From Stichopus chloronotus (taxonomy: Eukaryota > Echinodermata > Holothuroidea > Aspidochirotida > Stichopodidae): a stretch of DNA of 64,000 nt. The stretch is from contig CM037837.1 in the NCBI GenBank assembly GCA_021234535.1, forward strand, positions 9,047,218-9,111,217. The letters are read 5' to 3'. Numbering within the stretch: the first letter of the stretch is position 1; every line of letters starts with the position of its first letter. A model generated the notes under the pieces. The model searched no databases, was not told the DNA's origin, and saw only the letters and a list, made by a program, of their open reading frames with translations. This document shows, in pieces, positions 1 through 13,300 of the stretch. The position numbers and the translations under genes are program-made.

Positions 1-3000
1 ATCTACACATTGGGGAAGTTAAATGTGCAGATGCCCTCCGCCATCAATTAGGTAACAAGGAAGGGGTCTCCATCTCCATTGTTCCAGAAATTTGAAACTG
101 CAATAGCTGTTTTAACATCAATTCCCTGGATCTAACAGATGCTCTCTGTCAAACAAAGAGAAAGAAACAGCAATCCTGTGTATCTTCCAATCATGCACCC
201 CTTCTCTGCTTCAGGAGCAAATGGGTATCAAGTTGGGAGCCTTGCAACCCTCTTGAATCATGCTCACCAAAAGTGAAGAGTTGGTTGAGACAATGTATTC
301 CAACATAGAAGGTAGCACAGAGTGTTATATCAAAGAAGTCCTGTTCCAGCAATTACCACTTCAGAAGCTGTTCAACAAAATGCTTGTAACAGCACATGAT
401 GCGAGCTAGGGGTGATCAAAGGTGTTTGAAGGACATTGCAATACTCAAGACACTGTTCTAGGCTGGGCTTCACCAAGATGTGCGAGCATATATGTTGAGA
501 GGTGCTTTATTAAAGTGTACCACTGCGACAGCACCCATAGCTATACACATACTCCTAACAGGTATCAGCTCAGATCAGGGCAACAACTTTCAAGTGCAAT
601 TGATTAAAGAGATCTTCAAGTTTCATGGTATTTAAGTCCCCACAAGTCATGATCAAGGAGGACCTTGACAATCTAGATGGTGGAGTAAGAGAACTGACCC
701 CAACTTGCCTTTATCAGCTAGGAGTTGGGCATCTAATCAGAATGTAGCTGAGTTGTATCCAAATCACTCTTTTTCTGGCAAGTAAAGTCAACTACACTCA
801 TTTTAACGACTAGTTTCAAGTCATGACTCAAGCCCCCGTGTTATTTCAATGGGGGAAAATCAGCCAGGATTTGTCAAGTCAAACATTTTGCAAACTGTGA
901 CTTGAGTAATGACTTGATCACATCTCTGGAATGTAGGTAGCACCAGATAAACTTCCCCCAGAGATAACATGAGGCATTCAGATAGAGTCAACAAAGGCAT
1001 CCAAGGCAATGCTGCTCATTTGCCACGATCTGTCTGTTAACGATTCCAGACTCTATAATTGCAACGAACAATGTCATAAATCATGGACATGGTCACAGTA
1101 TTTAGTAAGTTTGTAACAGTCTGGATACTTTGTGTTACAGTACAATGGACGGCTGCAATGAGTTTATCATTAGTCAGTAAACTTGAAGGTGTATCTTGCT
1201 CATGTTTTACCAAACTAAATTTCCTTCCTTTGATTACTTTGCAAGGAAGTTCAAGTTTCACAATGAGGTGTTTTTCCTGGTTAAGGAGTTGGTTTGCACC
1301 TTCTGTTTGCTCTGTTTAATCAAGCATTAACTAGCTGCCATACAATCCTGTCTGGTATTGTGCTGTTTAACTGACCATACAAAAGGCTTTGCTCAGATGT
1401 TTGCTTAGTCTTTGTCTCGACTAGAAGCATAGCGGTGTAGGACTGTGATATCCAAGCATCCTTAACACTACTAGTTTCTTGGAGTTAATAATATGCTGAA
1501 CAGTCTGCCAAAAGATTGGCAGATATAGACGAGGATTTGAATATCCGTAGAAACCTGGTATGCTGTTTTGGTATCCCATAAGGTGATACACTTTTGTTTT
1601 AAAGACAGGGCAGCCTTTCTTAGAGAATACTGTGGTTTAAGGTTTTGTCAATATTACAGAGCTGATGATGGCGTTGGGTTAGCCATGTGGCTTCCAGGGT
1701 CTCCCTTCAGACTCCTCCACAATGCCTCCAAGGTGCTGTTTTGGGGACAGTTGTGTTGGCTAGTGTGCTGGCAAAGAATTTCACTGTCTTTGGTGGCCCT
1801 GGCATAACAAGGAGTCACCCATACAATGTTCCAGTGATGGGCATGCCATAGTGACTATCGAACTATTGGCGTGGGGCTGTTGTTTCCTTTAGTCCAGGTT
1901 GGTGAGAGATAACAAACAGGTAAACTCTACGGAGACATCTCACTATTGTCGTCATCATTTGGTTGGCTTGTACCCACTGCTGTTCCCCATTCTAGCAATG
2001 CGCCTTTCCCCATAGCTACAGATACATCACCACTAGGGGGATTTTCTCTCTGCCTGTCATATTCGTACTATCAGGAAGCAAAACCAAGCTCAACCATTCA
2101 TACATTTCCACATGCATGAAATGAAAACGATCCTAATTTAATTCTCCAAGTGAAGTCTGGGTTCCACTTGAGCTGGAGTGCACGTATTGACCCTAAAAGT
2201 CTTACAACATGAGCATTACAGGCACAGTTTACAAAATCTATGGGCGCGATCTACAGGTTGATTGTACAAGCACATGCTGAAGTGGCACAGGTCTGAATAA
2301 TCGAGGGTGCTTGCACATTAAGTGTTCAGAGTTGTTAGAGTTTGACCTGGTAAATACTGAAATTTTCCAGGTATCATATGATCAAAAAGTAATCAATACT
2401 GTCAGTCTATCTTTCTTATCTCACTTACACTGGAAGTCACCACACTTACAGATATTTACATTCTATTAAACAATCAGCTATAAAGACAGTCAACTGTAGT
2501 AAAATAGTTAACACTAGGCTTAAGGGGAATAACAGTACTTGGCAGAGTAAGCACATTATTTTATTCACTGATCCTAACCATGGTGTACTCCTGATGTAAG
2601 ACCATAGAATGAATGTAACAGGGAAGACAAACCTGTTCATCTTCCGACCGTGGCTATTCCCTGATTTTGCAGACTGTGGGGTGCCCCCATAACTCTACTG
2701 CAAAATGCAACTTGCAGGTACCAGGTACATATGGCAACCCCCATGGAGTTTATACTGGCATGTACCATTAGAAACTCTGAACAGTCGCCAGTGGGACAGT
2801 TTAGGCATTGTGCAGACGCAATACAGACTTCGCAGGGAACCTTATATACCCTTAAAACACCCTTCAGTGCTTCTGGTAAAGCTGTATGAAACTTAACATC
2901 AAATTTGTTCCGGTGTGTGAACTGGCACACTGTGAACAACACTCTCGTACCATTGAACGGTACAAGAAATAGCACATCAACGTTACATCTTTAAAATTGT

Positions 3001-4177
3001 ACGGACACCCACATGGCTCCGTAGTGAGTGCTCATGTGACTCCTATCAAACTTGTTTCATTTTGTCGCTTTGATTTTTTTGTTATACTTATATACATACA
3101 GCACAAAAGCGCAAAGCTTAATACGTAGGTCAGACTAGAGCGATTGTCACCAGATTCAATTTTGATCCGATTTGTGCGAGTTTAAAACTCAAAAAGATTT
3201 ACCTACAAAGACAGTTTCTATCAGATATGGTTGAAATACATTGAAATGGTTTTGAATAAACTCTCCCAAGAACTGTATATTAGATACGATCCAACTGAGG
3301 ATATTAGAGGACAGCTCAGATATCGAATCAGACAGAATCAGACATTGGAGTTGAATGACCAACACAAAAGAAACATAATATTAATAAAACACCACTGGTA
3401 AGTCTGATACGTTTTTAAAAATTTTGATCTGTTTACATCGCCGAAGTATGAGCCAAATCTTATACACAGATGAGTGGGCACATGTATAACATGAAAGGAA
3501 GCACACAAGAGGCTTGGTAACTACACTCCCGATGAACAAAAAAAAAAAACTGCTACAAGTAACAAAATGTAAGATGCAAGCAAACACACCGGGGAAAAGG
3601 CTGTAAGAAAAAGTGGAGACGTACAGTCCAAATGAATACCAAACTCAATCCATTCCAGCACCAGTGAGAAGATGCATGCTCAAGCTGCTCCTAAGAGGTA
3701 AACTCTGACGTCACTTTCCCATCCCAGCGTGATTGTCAATGCGCAGCAGGGAGTTTCTGATTATTGCTGTAAATTTTCAATTTTTCCAACTTGCCCCTAA
3801 GGTAACGTAACTGTTGGTGTACAGAAAAGTCTCCAGCTTCTCAGCTTTTTAAGCCTAAACCAAGTAAAAACCACAACCACATTGTCCACTGCTTGTGTAT
3901 GGCAAGACAGGCTGTTGTAGTTTAATATGTACCTCAATGAGACATCATTAGCTTCTGGCGTATAAATTTTAGAAATTTTCACGGTTTCCTATTGGACAAT
4001 CAACTCTCCAAGATTTTGTTTGTCCAGCTGAATCTTTGGTGGTTCTTCTGGTTTCTAGTGGTCCACTGAGATACGAGATACAATGATTTGACATTTTTTG
4101 GTTGTTCGGTGGTTGCTTCGGGTTACGTCAGTTTCATTCCGTAAAAAAGTCACTCTACATTCAAATGAAAGATATCA
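1..4177. other. Downstream flank of PIPOX, no gene recognised
   Basis: Only short open frames without family signatures. Both strands of 1-600 and 1,570-1,960 were read for transposon proteins without a convincing hit. There is an A-run near 3,540. This stretch would hold the PIPOX 3'UTR, but no strong polyadenylation signal was seen on the minus strand. Confidence 0.6.
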
Positions 4178-4311
4178 TCACATGTTAGCAGAAACAAAAT
4201 ACTTGGGAAACCGTTTCATGCTGAGTGACGAAATGTCGTACGAAAGTTCTTCCCCAAAGACAAGTTCACCTAATATCCTTCCGACTACAGGGGCCATCTT
4301 GAATCCATGAC
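4178..4311 (-). CDS. PIPOX: PIPOX last exon with stop codon
   Basis: 134 nt from the split Gly codon to TGA at 4180-4178. It reads [17 protein letters not shown], the C-terminal FAD-binding segment, and ends FVSANM. The usual human ending is A-H-L, a PTS1. I found no clear AATAAA signal on the minus strand in the next few hundred bases. Confidence 0.92.
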
Positions 4312-7300
4312 CTGCAATGAGGATGATTGCATGCACAATAGTTTACAACAGGTATTACATGCAGTCTTTTTATCATTACATGGTATAAATACAGGTAGAT
4401 CATAAGGTGACACCAAGGGAAAAAATTACAACATTAGGAATAAATGCTTTGATATTTGAGAGAATCTTTCCTGTTGTTAAATCAATTCGCCCCCTGTCCC
4501 TAGTGCAAATTCATGCTCTGGCAATCCTTTCACCAGATTGATATGATAAAGTTGAACTGATAATGTTTGGCTTGTCACATTTTCAACTATGACAGGGCTC
4601 CTGCACATTCATGAAATAAACTTTCATGACATTGCCATGAATATTCATGATCTTCATGTGACCATTTCATGACCAAACATACCAGAGTTTGATTGATGAA
4701 AAATGATTGATGAATAATAAGATTTTTTTGTACTTTTAATTTTTTTTTACTTATTTTTTATTTAATTAGTTTTCATTATTTTAACTCGCAAAAAGAAAAT
4801 GAAGTCTCTTCTAAATTTCACGACTTTTCCTTGACTTCTGTCACTTTTACAAAATTTCATGACTTTTCCAGGCTTGGAAAGTGAAAACACAATTTCAAGA
4901 CCTGTCAACCCTGCTGTGCAGACCCTGTTATGTGAAATCGGGAGGTCATGGAGACTCTCAACAACCTGAAGTGAACACACATTCTGGAAAGATGACACTT
5001 TTTTCAATAATCTTTTCATCGTAGTATCCCTAAAATCAATCCACTCTGGACCGTCCACATCAAGCTTCATACGCTGATGCAGTCGGGATATTAATTTCAA
5101 GCATTTCCTGTTTCTCAAGTGAGTGAGTCAGCCTGTGATTTCGCAACCTAGATCTCTACAAAATTAAAAATTTCATCTGTCGTGCACATGTTATGTGAAG
5201 CCTAAAATATGCTTTACCTGAGAAACCAGCACCGACTGCAATGTTGGGGTGATTCGGCAATAGGTCAATTACAAAATCGGTGTCGGGCGTGACCTGAAAA
5301 CATGCAACAGGATAACAAAAAAATAACTATCAAGAAAACAAGGATTTAGGGATCTACTAAAAGAATTATGTTCTTGGAATGTTTTGCAACATACTTGACA
5401 ATAATGAAGGCAAAAAAGCACAGACACAATATGTTCATGAGATGCAGTGTGCCAGAAAATCTGAGCAAACATTATACAAAATGCACAAAAAATTAATGTA
5501 TTTTAGGGTTTGTTTTATGTAATAATTTCACAGAGATTACAATATTAGAACACTATGTATGCCTGTTTTCTTTCAAAAGCATGTCTTGATTCACGGTTAC
5601 AGACCAATATGGCAAAAACAAATGTAAAGACCAGTGCAGCTATTCATAAAAAGTTGTGTGTATGGAAATATTTTAAACTGTTTATAAACAAAGTTGTACA
5701 TGTTATTTCATAGGAATAATTTGTCTCCCATGGCAACCTTCCATAACCCAATCACACTCTTGGCACAAAATCAATCTCTGCAAAGAAGCAAATTCATTAA
5801 TCTCGAGTTCTAGATGACTTTTGTACCGTATACATGCAGGATTCTATGATGCTCGGTTTGTCCTCCAGCCCTGGCAAATAATCTCTGATGTACCCACAGA
5901 TGAAGTTTAAGTCTCTGTCATGGACAGACAGGTCCCTCTGGTCTGGGTGAGTTATGTAGCTACCGCTGTGTGCACAGACCTGTTTGATATAAGAAATATT
6001 GCCAGTGGTAGTTACAACCGGTAACGGCAAAAGTCAAGGAGAACTAATGACCATACACAAAAGAGCATCACAAGCTGGTGCACGAGATACTTGACTCACA
6101 ACCAGGGCCACAGCATGGCTAGAGTATTCAAAGTGGCAGCTGGAATGCTCTGTCAATGCAGTGTGAATGACATGCTGAGGGAAAGAGTCAAAAGGGAGGG
6201 GGGTGCCCCACAGGTGAATGGAGAGATTGTTTTCTTGAGAAAGAACATGGTAAATAGAAAAAAAAAATGCAATCTTTCCCCTACTTTTGAGACAATTTGC
6301 ATCAAGAGGTGACACCTAACTCGGTGCTTGAAAAAGGATTTTTGTCACATTTGCTTTTAGAAAAACATAATTTTTTTTCATTGAATTTTGCTCTGGCAGG
6401 TATTCTGTCAATGTGAAATTCATGCCAGTCCAGAAGCACCAATACCAGCTCCAGCCGGTTGTTACCAACCGGCGTGACTAAAACCCTGCTCAAAGCATTC
6501 TGATATGCCATACATCTCAGCAATGAAACGTACAAAGTAAGAATACAGATACAAGGCTTGCGATTCCAGGAAAAGGTAAGGGCCCCATGGGGTCAAAAGT
6601 AGAACTACTGTACATGTTTACTTTTCAAACGGTTTCAGCCTAAAAAGCATTAAACAATATGCCAGTGATATCCTAGCATATGAAACTATGGGTGTAATAA
6701 AGTAATAAACATGACAACAGATACTCTGTCATAACTACTGGTTAAGTGTATCCAAAATTAATCCAAAGAAAATTTGTTAATACTAGCAGTAGTAAAGTAA
6801 TAATGCTGCAGATTGCAGTATTTAACTGCAGCAACTTAATGTAGTCAGTGGGAGCCAACAGTAGTCAAGTCAATGGCAGGGGCATGTAAGTTAGTAGACC
6901 GCAGTTTACGCTGTTCAACTGCAACTTAATGTAGACAATGGCAGTCTGAATGTAGTCAATGGCAGCCCTCGGTAGTTAATGGCAAGTTACACGACTAAGT
7001 ATTTTGTTTCTGCTAACATGTGCGCTATGGTAGCCAATGGTAGCCCAAGGTAGTTGATGGCTGATTACAGTAGTAACTACAACCTTATGTATTTAATGCC
7101 AGGGTATAGTACGTGGCCTATGACAGACTACAGTAGTGAACAGTATTCAACCGCAACCTAATACAGTTAAAGGAATTCTCCACAATCGCTTCTTATGTCT
7201 CTTAAAAAGATGCAAACATTATTGTAGACAAGTCATCGTTCCTATTTCCTGGAAATATCTCAAAAATTCGCAAAATCAATTATGTTAGTAAATATTCAAG

Positions 7301-10300
7301 GTACGAGCCTGTTGCTAGAAATCAATTGATTGTGACCATAGTACCAGCAATCTAGATTGAACATTGCCCTTGTTTTTTAGCTCAAGCTGTGGGTTACAGT
7401 ACTGCTCTGATCTCTTATTTGGTGATAAAACCTTCGTTTCACCAGGGAGCGGCATAGACCTACCTTTGAAAGCATTGTTCGGAGCTACCTAATTGTTTAA
7501 GGATTAGTTGACTTAAATGACGTTGGTCTGTGAAAGATAATGAATTGGTACCAACGAATAAAGAATAGAAATACATTTGAGCTAATTACACAGCTTACCT
7601 TCACTTGGTTTGGTGGGTCTCAAAGTATAGGAAGCAATTAAATTTTATGTCCATCCCAACGACAGCTCCGCATGCACTTAGTAGGTTAGTATCTTACAGA
7701 ATGTATCCTACCAGTTTCTTACCAAATGCAGACATTCATAGGGCTTTCATAATCTCTGAACAAAAAAGGTTTTTGCGTCCGAGACTTTGCCAGAAACAGG
7801 AAGAGGACAAAAAATGGAAAACGGTTTTTGTCAGTTCTACGTCACACGTTTTCAGACTCATGCTGAAGTCCAACTTTCAAAGCGTTCTTTCACATCTAAG
7901 GAAGATCCCTCTGCATGGTAAAACATTTATGATTAACTGATAGAACAGTAAAGAATCTCATATATTATGGGGAGTTTTTTTGTTGGTGGAGAATTCCTTT
8001 AATGGAAGTGGACAGTAGCCAATATAATGCTACAGTAGCCAACAGCAACATATGGTTGAAAATGGAAGATTACTGTACTACAGTAACTGCAACCTAATGT
8101 TGTAAATGGCAGCCCACAAGCTGTACATGGCAGGCTAAGTTAGTCATCGGCAGCCTATGGCAGTTGATGGCAGATAACGGCATTTATCTACAATTAGTTA
8201 ATGGCAGCCTACAGTAGTCAATGACTACTTTGCCATCTTTGTTCTGCTAATAGACACAGGTGTCTGTTTAGCTAACTATCTGCTTTTGTCTGCCATTAGA
8301 CACTGAAGTGACTCTTACCTTCATCAAACCTTTGTACTCATAGGAGGGCAAGCCATAGCATTCAAATGCCAGATCAAGGAATACTGGCATATTCACGGTG
8401 GATCCAGGAACTTTTTCTTTCCAGTAACACACAGTGATCCTCTCAACCTGATATCAGAAAAGAAATAAATGAATAAATAAGTGAACCAATGAACGAACAG
8501 AGTTTGACCCACTTCAGTTGCTGTTATGAATAATGACAGACAGACACTGAATATGCTTCCACTACCTCTGCTAATACCAGCTTAGTATTTATCACAAATC
8601 AGACATTAACACTGACCCTATCATAGTTTTTAATTTAAAGCTAATCTTGATAGCAAAAAGACTAATCAGTATTTAATATTGCACACATGTATGCATTTCT
8701 TTTTCTGTCTGATGAGGGAAACTACAACAAATTAGATCATTACATTATCATAACCCAAAGACCAGTATTTTTATATGTCTCACCCACCACTGCAATTATT
8801 CTGTAATCCTTTTTTCACTGATATGTCTTTGTTATTGATTACAGTTGGGTTTCTAAACATTTTTTATACAATCTAAAGCACTCATTACAATCAGGTTCTA
8901 AAAACTTGTGACCTTCCTTAAGTTGGCAATTTATCACATTTCTAATTAGATCTGATGAGAAATAAATTACTTTTGAAAGGCTGCTAATTGGCGAGTCTGA
9001 GGCCCATTCCACAAAGAGTGGCACACAATCTTAAGTCTGATTCATCATGTGGCAGGTCCACAGAAATCAAACTTAAAACTGATCTTAAACTCTTAGTGGA
9101 ACAGGACCCAGAAATCGCACAATCTACCTTACATAATTCTGGCGTATGATAGAAGAAAAGTTGTTGTATAAATGCTGTTCCAAATTTCTGCAATGTTGAT
9201 CAAAGCCCATTGGGGTTGTGGACATGACCGTTTCACTGACCTGTTCAGTAACATGTACTGTCTACAAGACAGTGAAAGTGTGACTGACAACTTCCTACTG
9301 TAACACAAAGCCTGTAACTTGTAGGCTATGTACAAGATAGGCCTTAACTACAATTTCGGACAAAATTGTTGGGACACTTTGCCATACGTTGCAAAAATAA
9401 TACTTAATTTTAGGTGAGAGGATAACACGAAATCCCGCTACCCTTTCCAGTGTTGTGCTATAGGAGTGAATGTACACTTTGAGCAGTAATCCTGTAGGCA
9501 ACATTGAACGGGAGAGCAGGGAGCGGGGTGTCCCAAGGTATTTTGCCCACGATTGTAGATGGTGCTGTAGAACTCACAAACATTGAAGAATAGCCTGCTC
9601 AATGTAATCAATGCTACGTAACACTATCCCAGTGACAAAAAGCAAAAGTTAGCAGACTTTGCACAAGCAGTTATGACTGCAATTAGGGTTACCTACAACT
9701 TAGTAAATCCATTATACTAGTACTACACTTCCGCAGCTATGTTTGTCATGTCAACTGATAATTCAGACTAGAAAAGCCCAAAGGTACAGTGGTTTTGATG
9801 ATTCAGAAGGTTGAAGTAACTGACCATCACTGAAATACAGTACTTGCCTGACTTGTGAATGTCAGGTAGGGAGAGAAGGCTTATGGGCATTTGCATAGCA
9901 GAGAGTTCTTCCTCTCAATACTGCACCTGTGAACCAGTCAGTGTTTCCCTTCTTGAGATATCATGATAACAAGCTAAGCATCACTTATGTGCAATCCCCC
10001 CCCCACCCTCCCAGGCAAACACCCAGACACACATGCAATCATGACTGCCTACGTTTCTTCTTTCATCTAAACCAACGAGTAGACGGATATGAAATGGAAG
10101 GGGAAAAGACACCAATAAAGACACCCAGACTTACGCACTGTGTTGGTTGCTTATGCTACGTAAGAGGCCTGTACTTCTGCTGTGCAATGTGTCTGTACCA
10201 GTCTGAAGCTAGTACAGGATTCACGGCAGCACACGATCCGAATCCTGCACTGAAATCATGTGCTGAAGGAATGCTCTGGAATCATGCACTAGGTAAATCC

Positions 10301-13300
10301 TGAGCTGGAATCATGTGCTGGCTTCAGACTGGTACTAACACTGACAAAACTGGAAATGACATGGAGTAATCAATCAATTCCCTGATTTACTCTGCATGCA
10401 TGTCGATCATATTCCGAGTCGTAGCCAGTAATACACAATATGGTAAAATTCAAAGAATGTTGCAAGCAGGCTAATGTGGTGATTAGCACTTAATAAAACA
10501 ATACAAATGTCTGAGCAACAGGTCAACTTCACAGTGCATCTACACTTAATGTGCATGCACAAAAGCATATAATGCAAGTACTTTTGAGCACCATTGCAGA
10601 TGGAAACGAAAACAAACAACTTGACGAGCTGGGCAAACCTAAGAATCAAAGCTATGGGCTTCGATTGATTAGCAGTAGTCCTAACACCTTGGAAGTTCGA
10701 GCAAAATAAACTTATGATTTGGCTAAATGCTTTTGTTACTGTCACTGTGCTGTAAGTTGCCAATACACTAGAATACGAGAAACAAAGTAACTAAAGTTTC
10801 TTTGCCTACTTTGTTTCCTGAGAGAGAATTGCTATGAGAAAAGCATGATAAAATACTGTCAAATAGTCAGTGGCATGCGGGCAGATCTTCTATCTTTTGA
10901 GTTTTTGTCAAACATACATGTACACCCATACAAATACCAATATACAGATTTCTTTTACCCTTTGCAACAAATCACTTCAGCATCATGTCATTCACCATGA
11001 AAAAGATTCCTTCTTGAGAAGATTGACCTTAGCCGGAAATACTGTACCTGCCCCACAAAAAGTCATGTTAATGATTGCTTCCTGAGGAAAGATATGCTAA
11101 ACCTGAAAAGTTTGAGATATGTTGTTGGTAATTTGCAACTTAATAAACTCCACCCTTCATCCTCCATTAAAAAAAAGGTGATTCTTGCAGAAAGATTAAA
11201 TGCTCAGTCCCTTAAGGATAAACATTCAGATTCTTGCTGCATGATAACTTGCTGATCGCAAACACTGAAACATCCAAAAACAGTGACATCTTCGCTCCTA
11301 TCATGGACAATGAAGCGCCAAAGAGGCCCTTGAAAGTTACAACCCTGCTGAGTCTGTCGGTCTTGAAACGAGGTGTTAACAATGACTTTGAGTAATTATC
11401 CTATGTTGAACAATGATAATCAAAATGTTGATCAAACTCAGCAAAGATCAAGAAACAACTAAAACCAGACAGACAAAGGACTTTGTGATTCCTTGCCAAT
11501 ATTTACGTCAAACAAAGGATAACCAGGATACCAATTTTGAAGTTCAATCACCTTACCCTCCATGAGATAATATGTCAACAAGGTTTCAAACTATGATTTT
11601 TGCTGACCTCATGTGACCTTTGAACATCATAAAAATGACAGAGATCACCTAGTCATCAAAAGCTGCCAATGCCAACACTTTGAAGTTCCAGCACAATTCA
11701 GTTGCTGAGGAACGTTCGTTAAAAGTTTTCACACTTCTAACTCTGGTGACCCAAAATGACCTCTTACCTCCATGAAAAAACAATAAGGAAAGTCTAATCA
11801 CAACAGACACCATAGTCACTAAATTGGAAGTTCCAACAACTTTGTCTTCTGGAGATATGGTGTTAAGAGTTAAAAGTTCCAGCAACTTTCAGCAGCTGAG
11901 ATAGTTTACTCCATAGGTTTTCAAAATTTCGTCTCTGGTGACCTCAAATGACCTTTGACCTACCTCAAAAAGAATAGGGACCATCTACTTACAATGGACT
12001 ACGTACATACTGACTTTGAAGTTCAAGCAACTTTCCCTCATTGAAATATCATGTTTACAAGGGTTTTCAAACTATGTCCTCTACTGACCTCATGTGACCT
12101 TTGACCTCATCAAAACTTGACAGAGATATCTACTCATCAAGAGCAACCAATGTTAAGAGTTTGAAGTTCCAGCAAGTTTTAGCAGCTGAAATAGCTCACT
12201 TAACAGGTTTTCATACTGTTCCCCTCTGGTGACCACAAACAACCTTTGACCTTTGAAAAAAAAGTAGCGACCATCTACTTCTATTGACTACCTACACACC
12301 AGTTCAAGTAACTTTTACTTCTTGAGATATCATGTTTACAAGCCAAGGTGTCACACGCACACACACGCACACATGCCATCACCGTCGCATGCCTTGCCTT
12401 TGTCAAGGAATAAAAATTCATAACAGTAATTTTTAACATCAACATGTAATTTTATGTAGAGGCTAATTTGTGACCTGTTGTCACTAACTTTTTGTAATAG
12501 GTCTCTGGTTCTGTTATTATACTTCCACGCACACATGCCATCACCATGCACACACGCACACATGCCATCACCATCACATTCCTTGCCTTTGTCAAGGACT
12601 AAAAATTCATAACACTAATCTTAAACATCAACATGTAATTCTTTGCAGAGGCTACTCTGTGACAGGTTGGTATCCTTGTTATGTCAATAACTTTTTGTCA
12701 TAGGTCTCTGGGTCTGGCATTTGAGTTTTCACTAAAAGAAAATTGTTTAACATTTTTAGAACATATTGCATTCCCAGAAATTTCAAGTACTAGAAAGTTG
12801 GAATTTGACTGTCACCTTTCAGAGAACCAGGGTTTCAATAATTCAACATTCTGACTTCTATTGACCTGAAGAGATTTATACTTCCACCAATATCATAAAG
12901 TTTACTGTACTTTTTATCAACATATTGTACCACCGTCTCAGCTGCAGTTTCAGTCATCTTTGTGTTCATAGTTCTTGATAAGCCTGTGCAAACACTCACT
13001 TAAGCGAATACATGTGATCCATGGAGGCATATCATTAACTTGATTGCTTTAGAAATTACATTTTTCACAAACTCGCGGGATAGTCAATAGATAACACTAT
13101 ACAGGGACAAACTCATAAAACATCTAGAGGGGAACTTTGTACTTTTACAAAGTACACTGTAAAATGAACTTACCTGCAGTGGTAGGTTTATCCCTAGAGG
13201 TTTTAGAAGATCAGAGGTCCAGGTACCTGCAGTGATAATGAGATGTTCCGTCTTGAACGTTCCCTTGTTTGTTTTGAGGGTCACAATTTCACCTGGAAAT

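Noticed and set aside
4762..5118. 118-codon minus-strand frame rich in Lys and Phe
   Set aside because: It overlaps the CAGGG-ended MITE and its ATTTCATGACTTTTCC motifs, and lies in a PIPOX intron between well-defined exons.
7605..7940. 111-codon frame inside the TTAA element as a transposase
   Set aside because: Too short, and no DDE/DDD or zinc-finger pattern of piggyBac transposases was visible.
9929..10303. 124-codon plus-strand frame
   Set aside because: No family signature, overlaps the 139 bp inverted-repeat element, and lies in a PIPOX intron.
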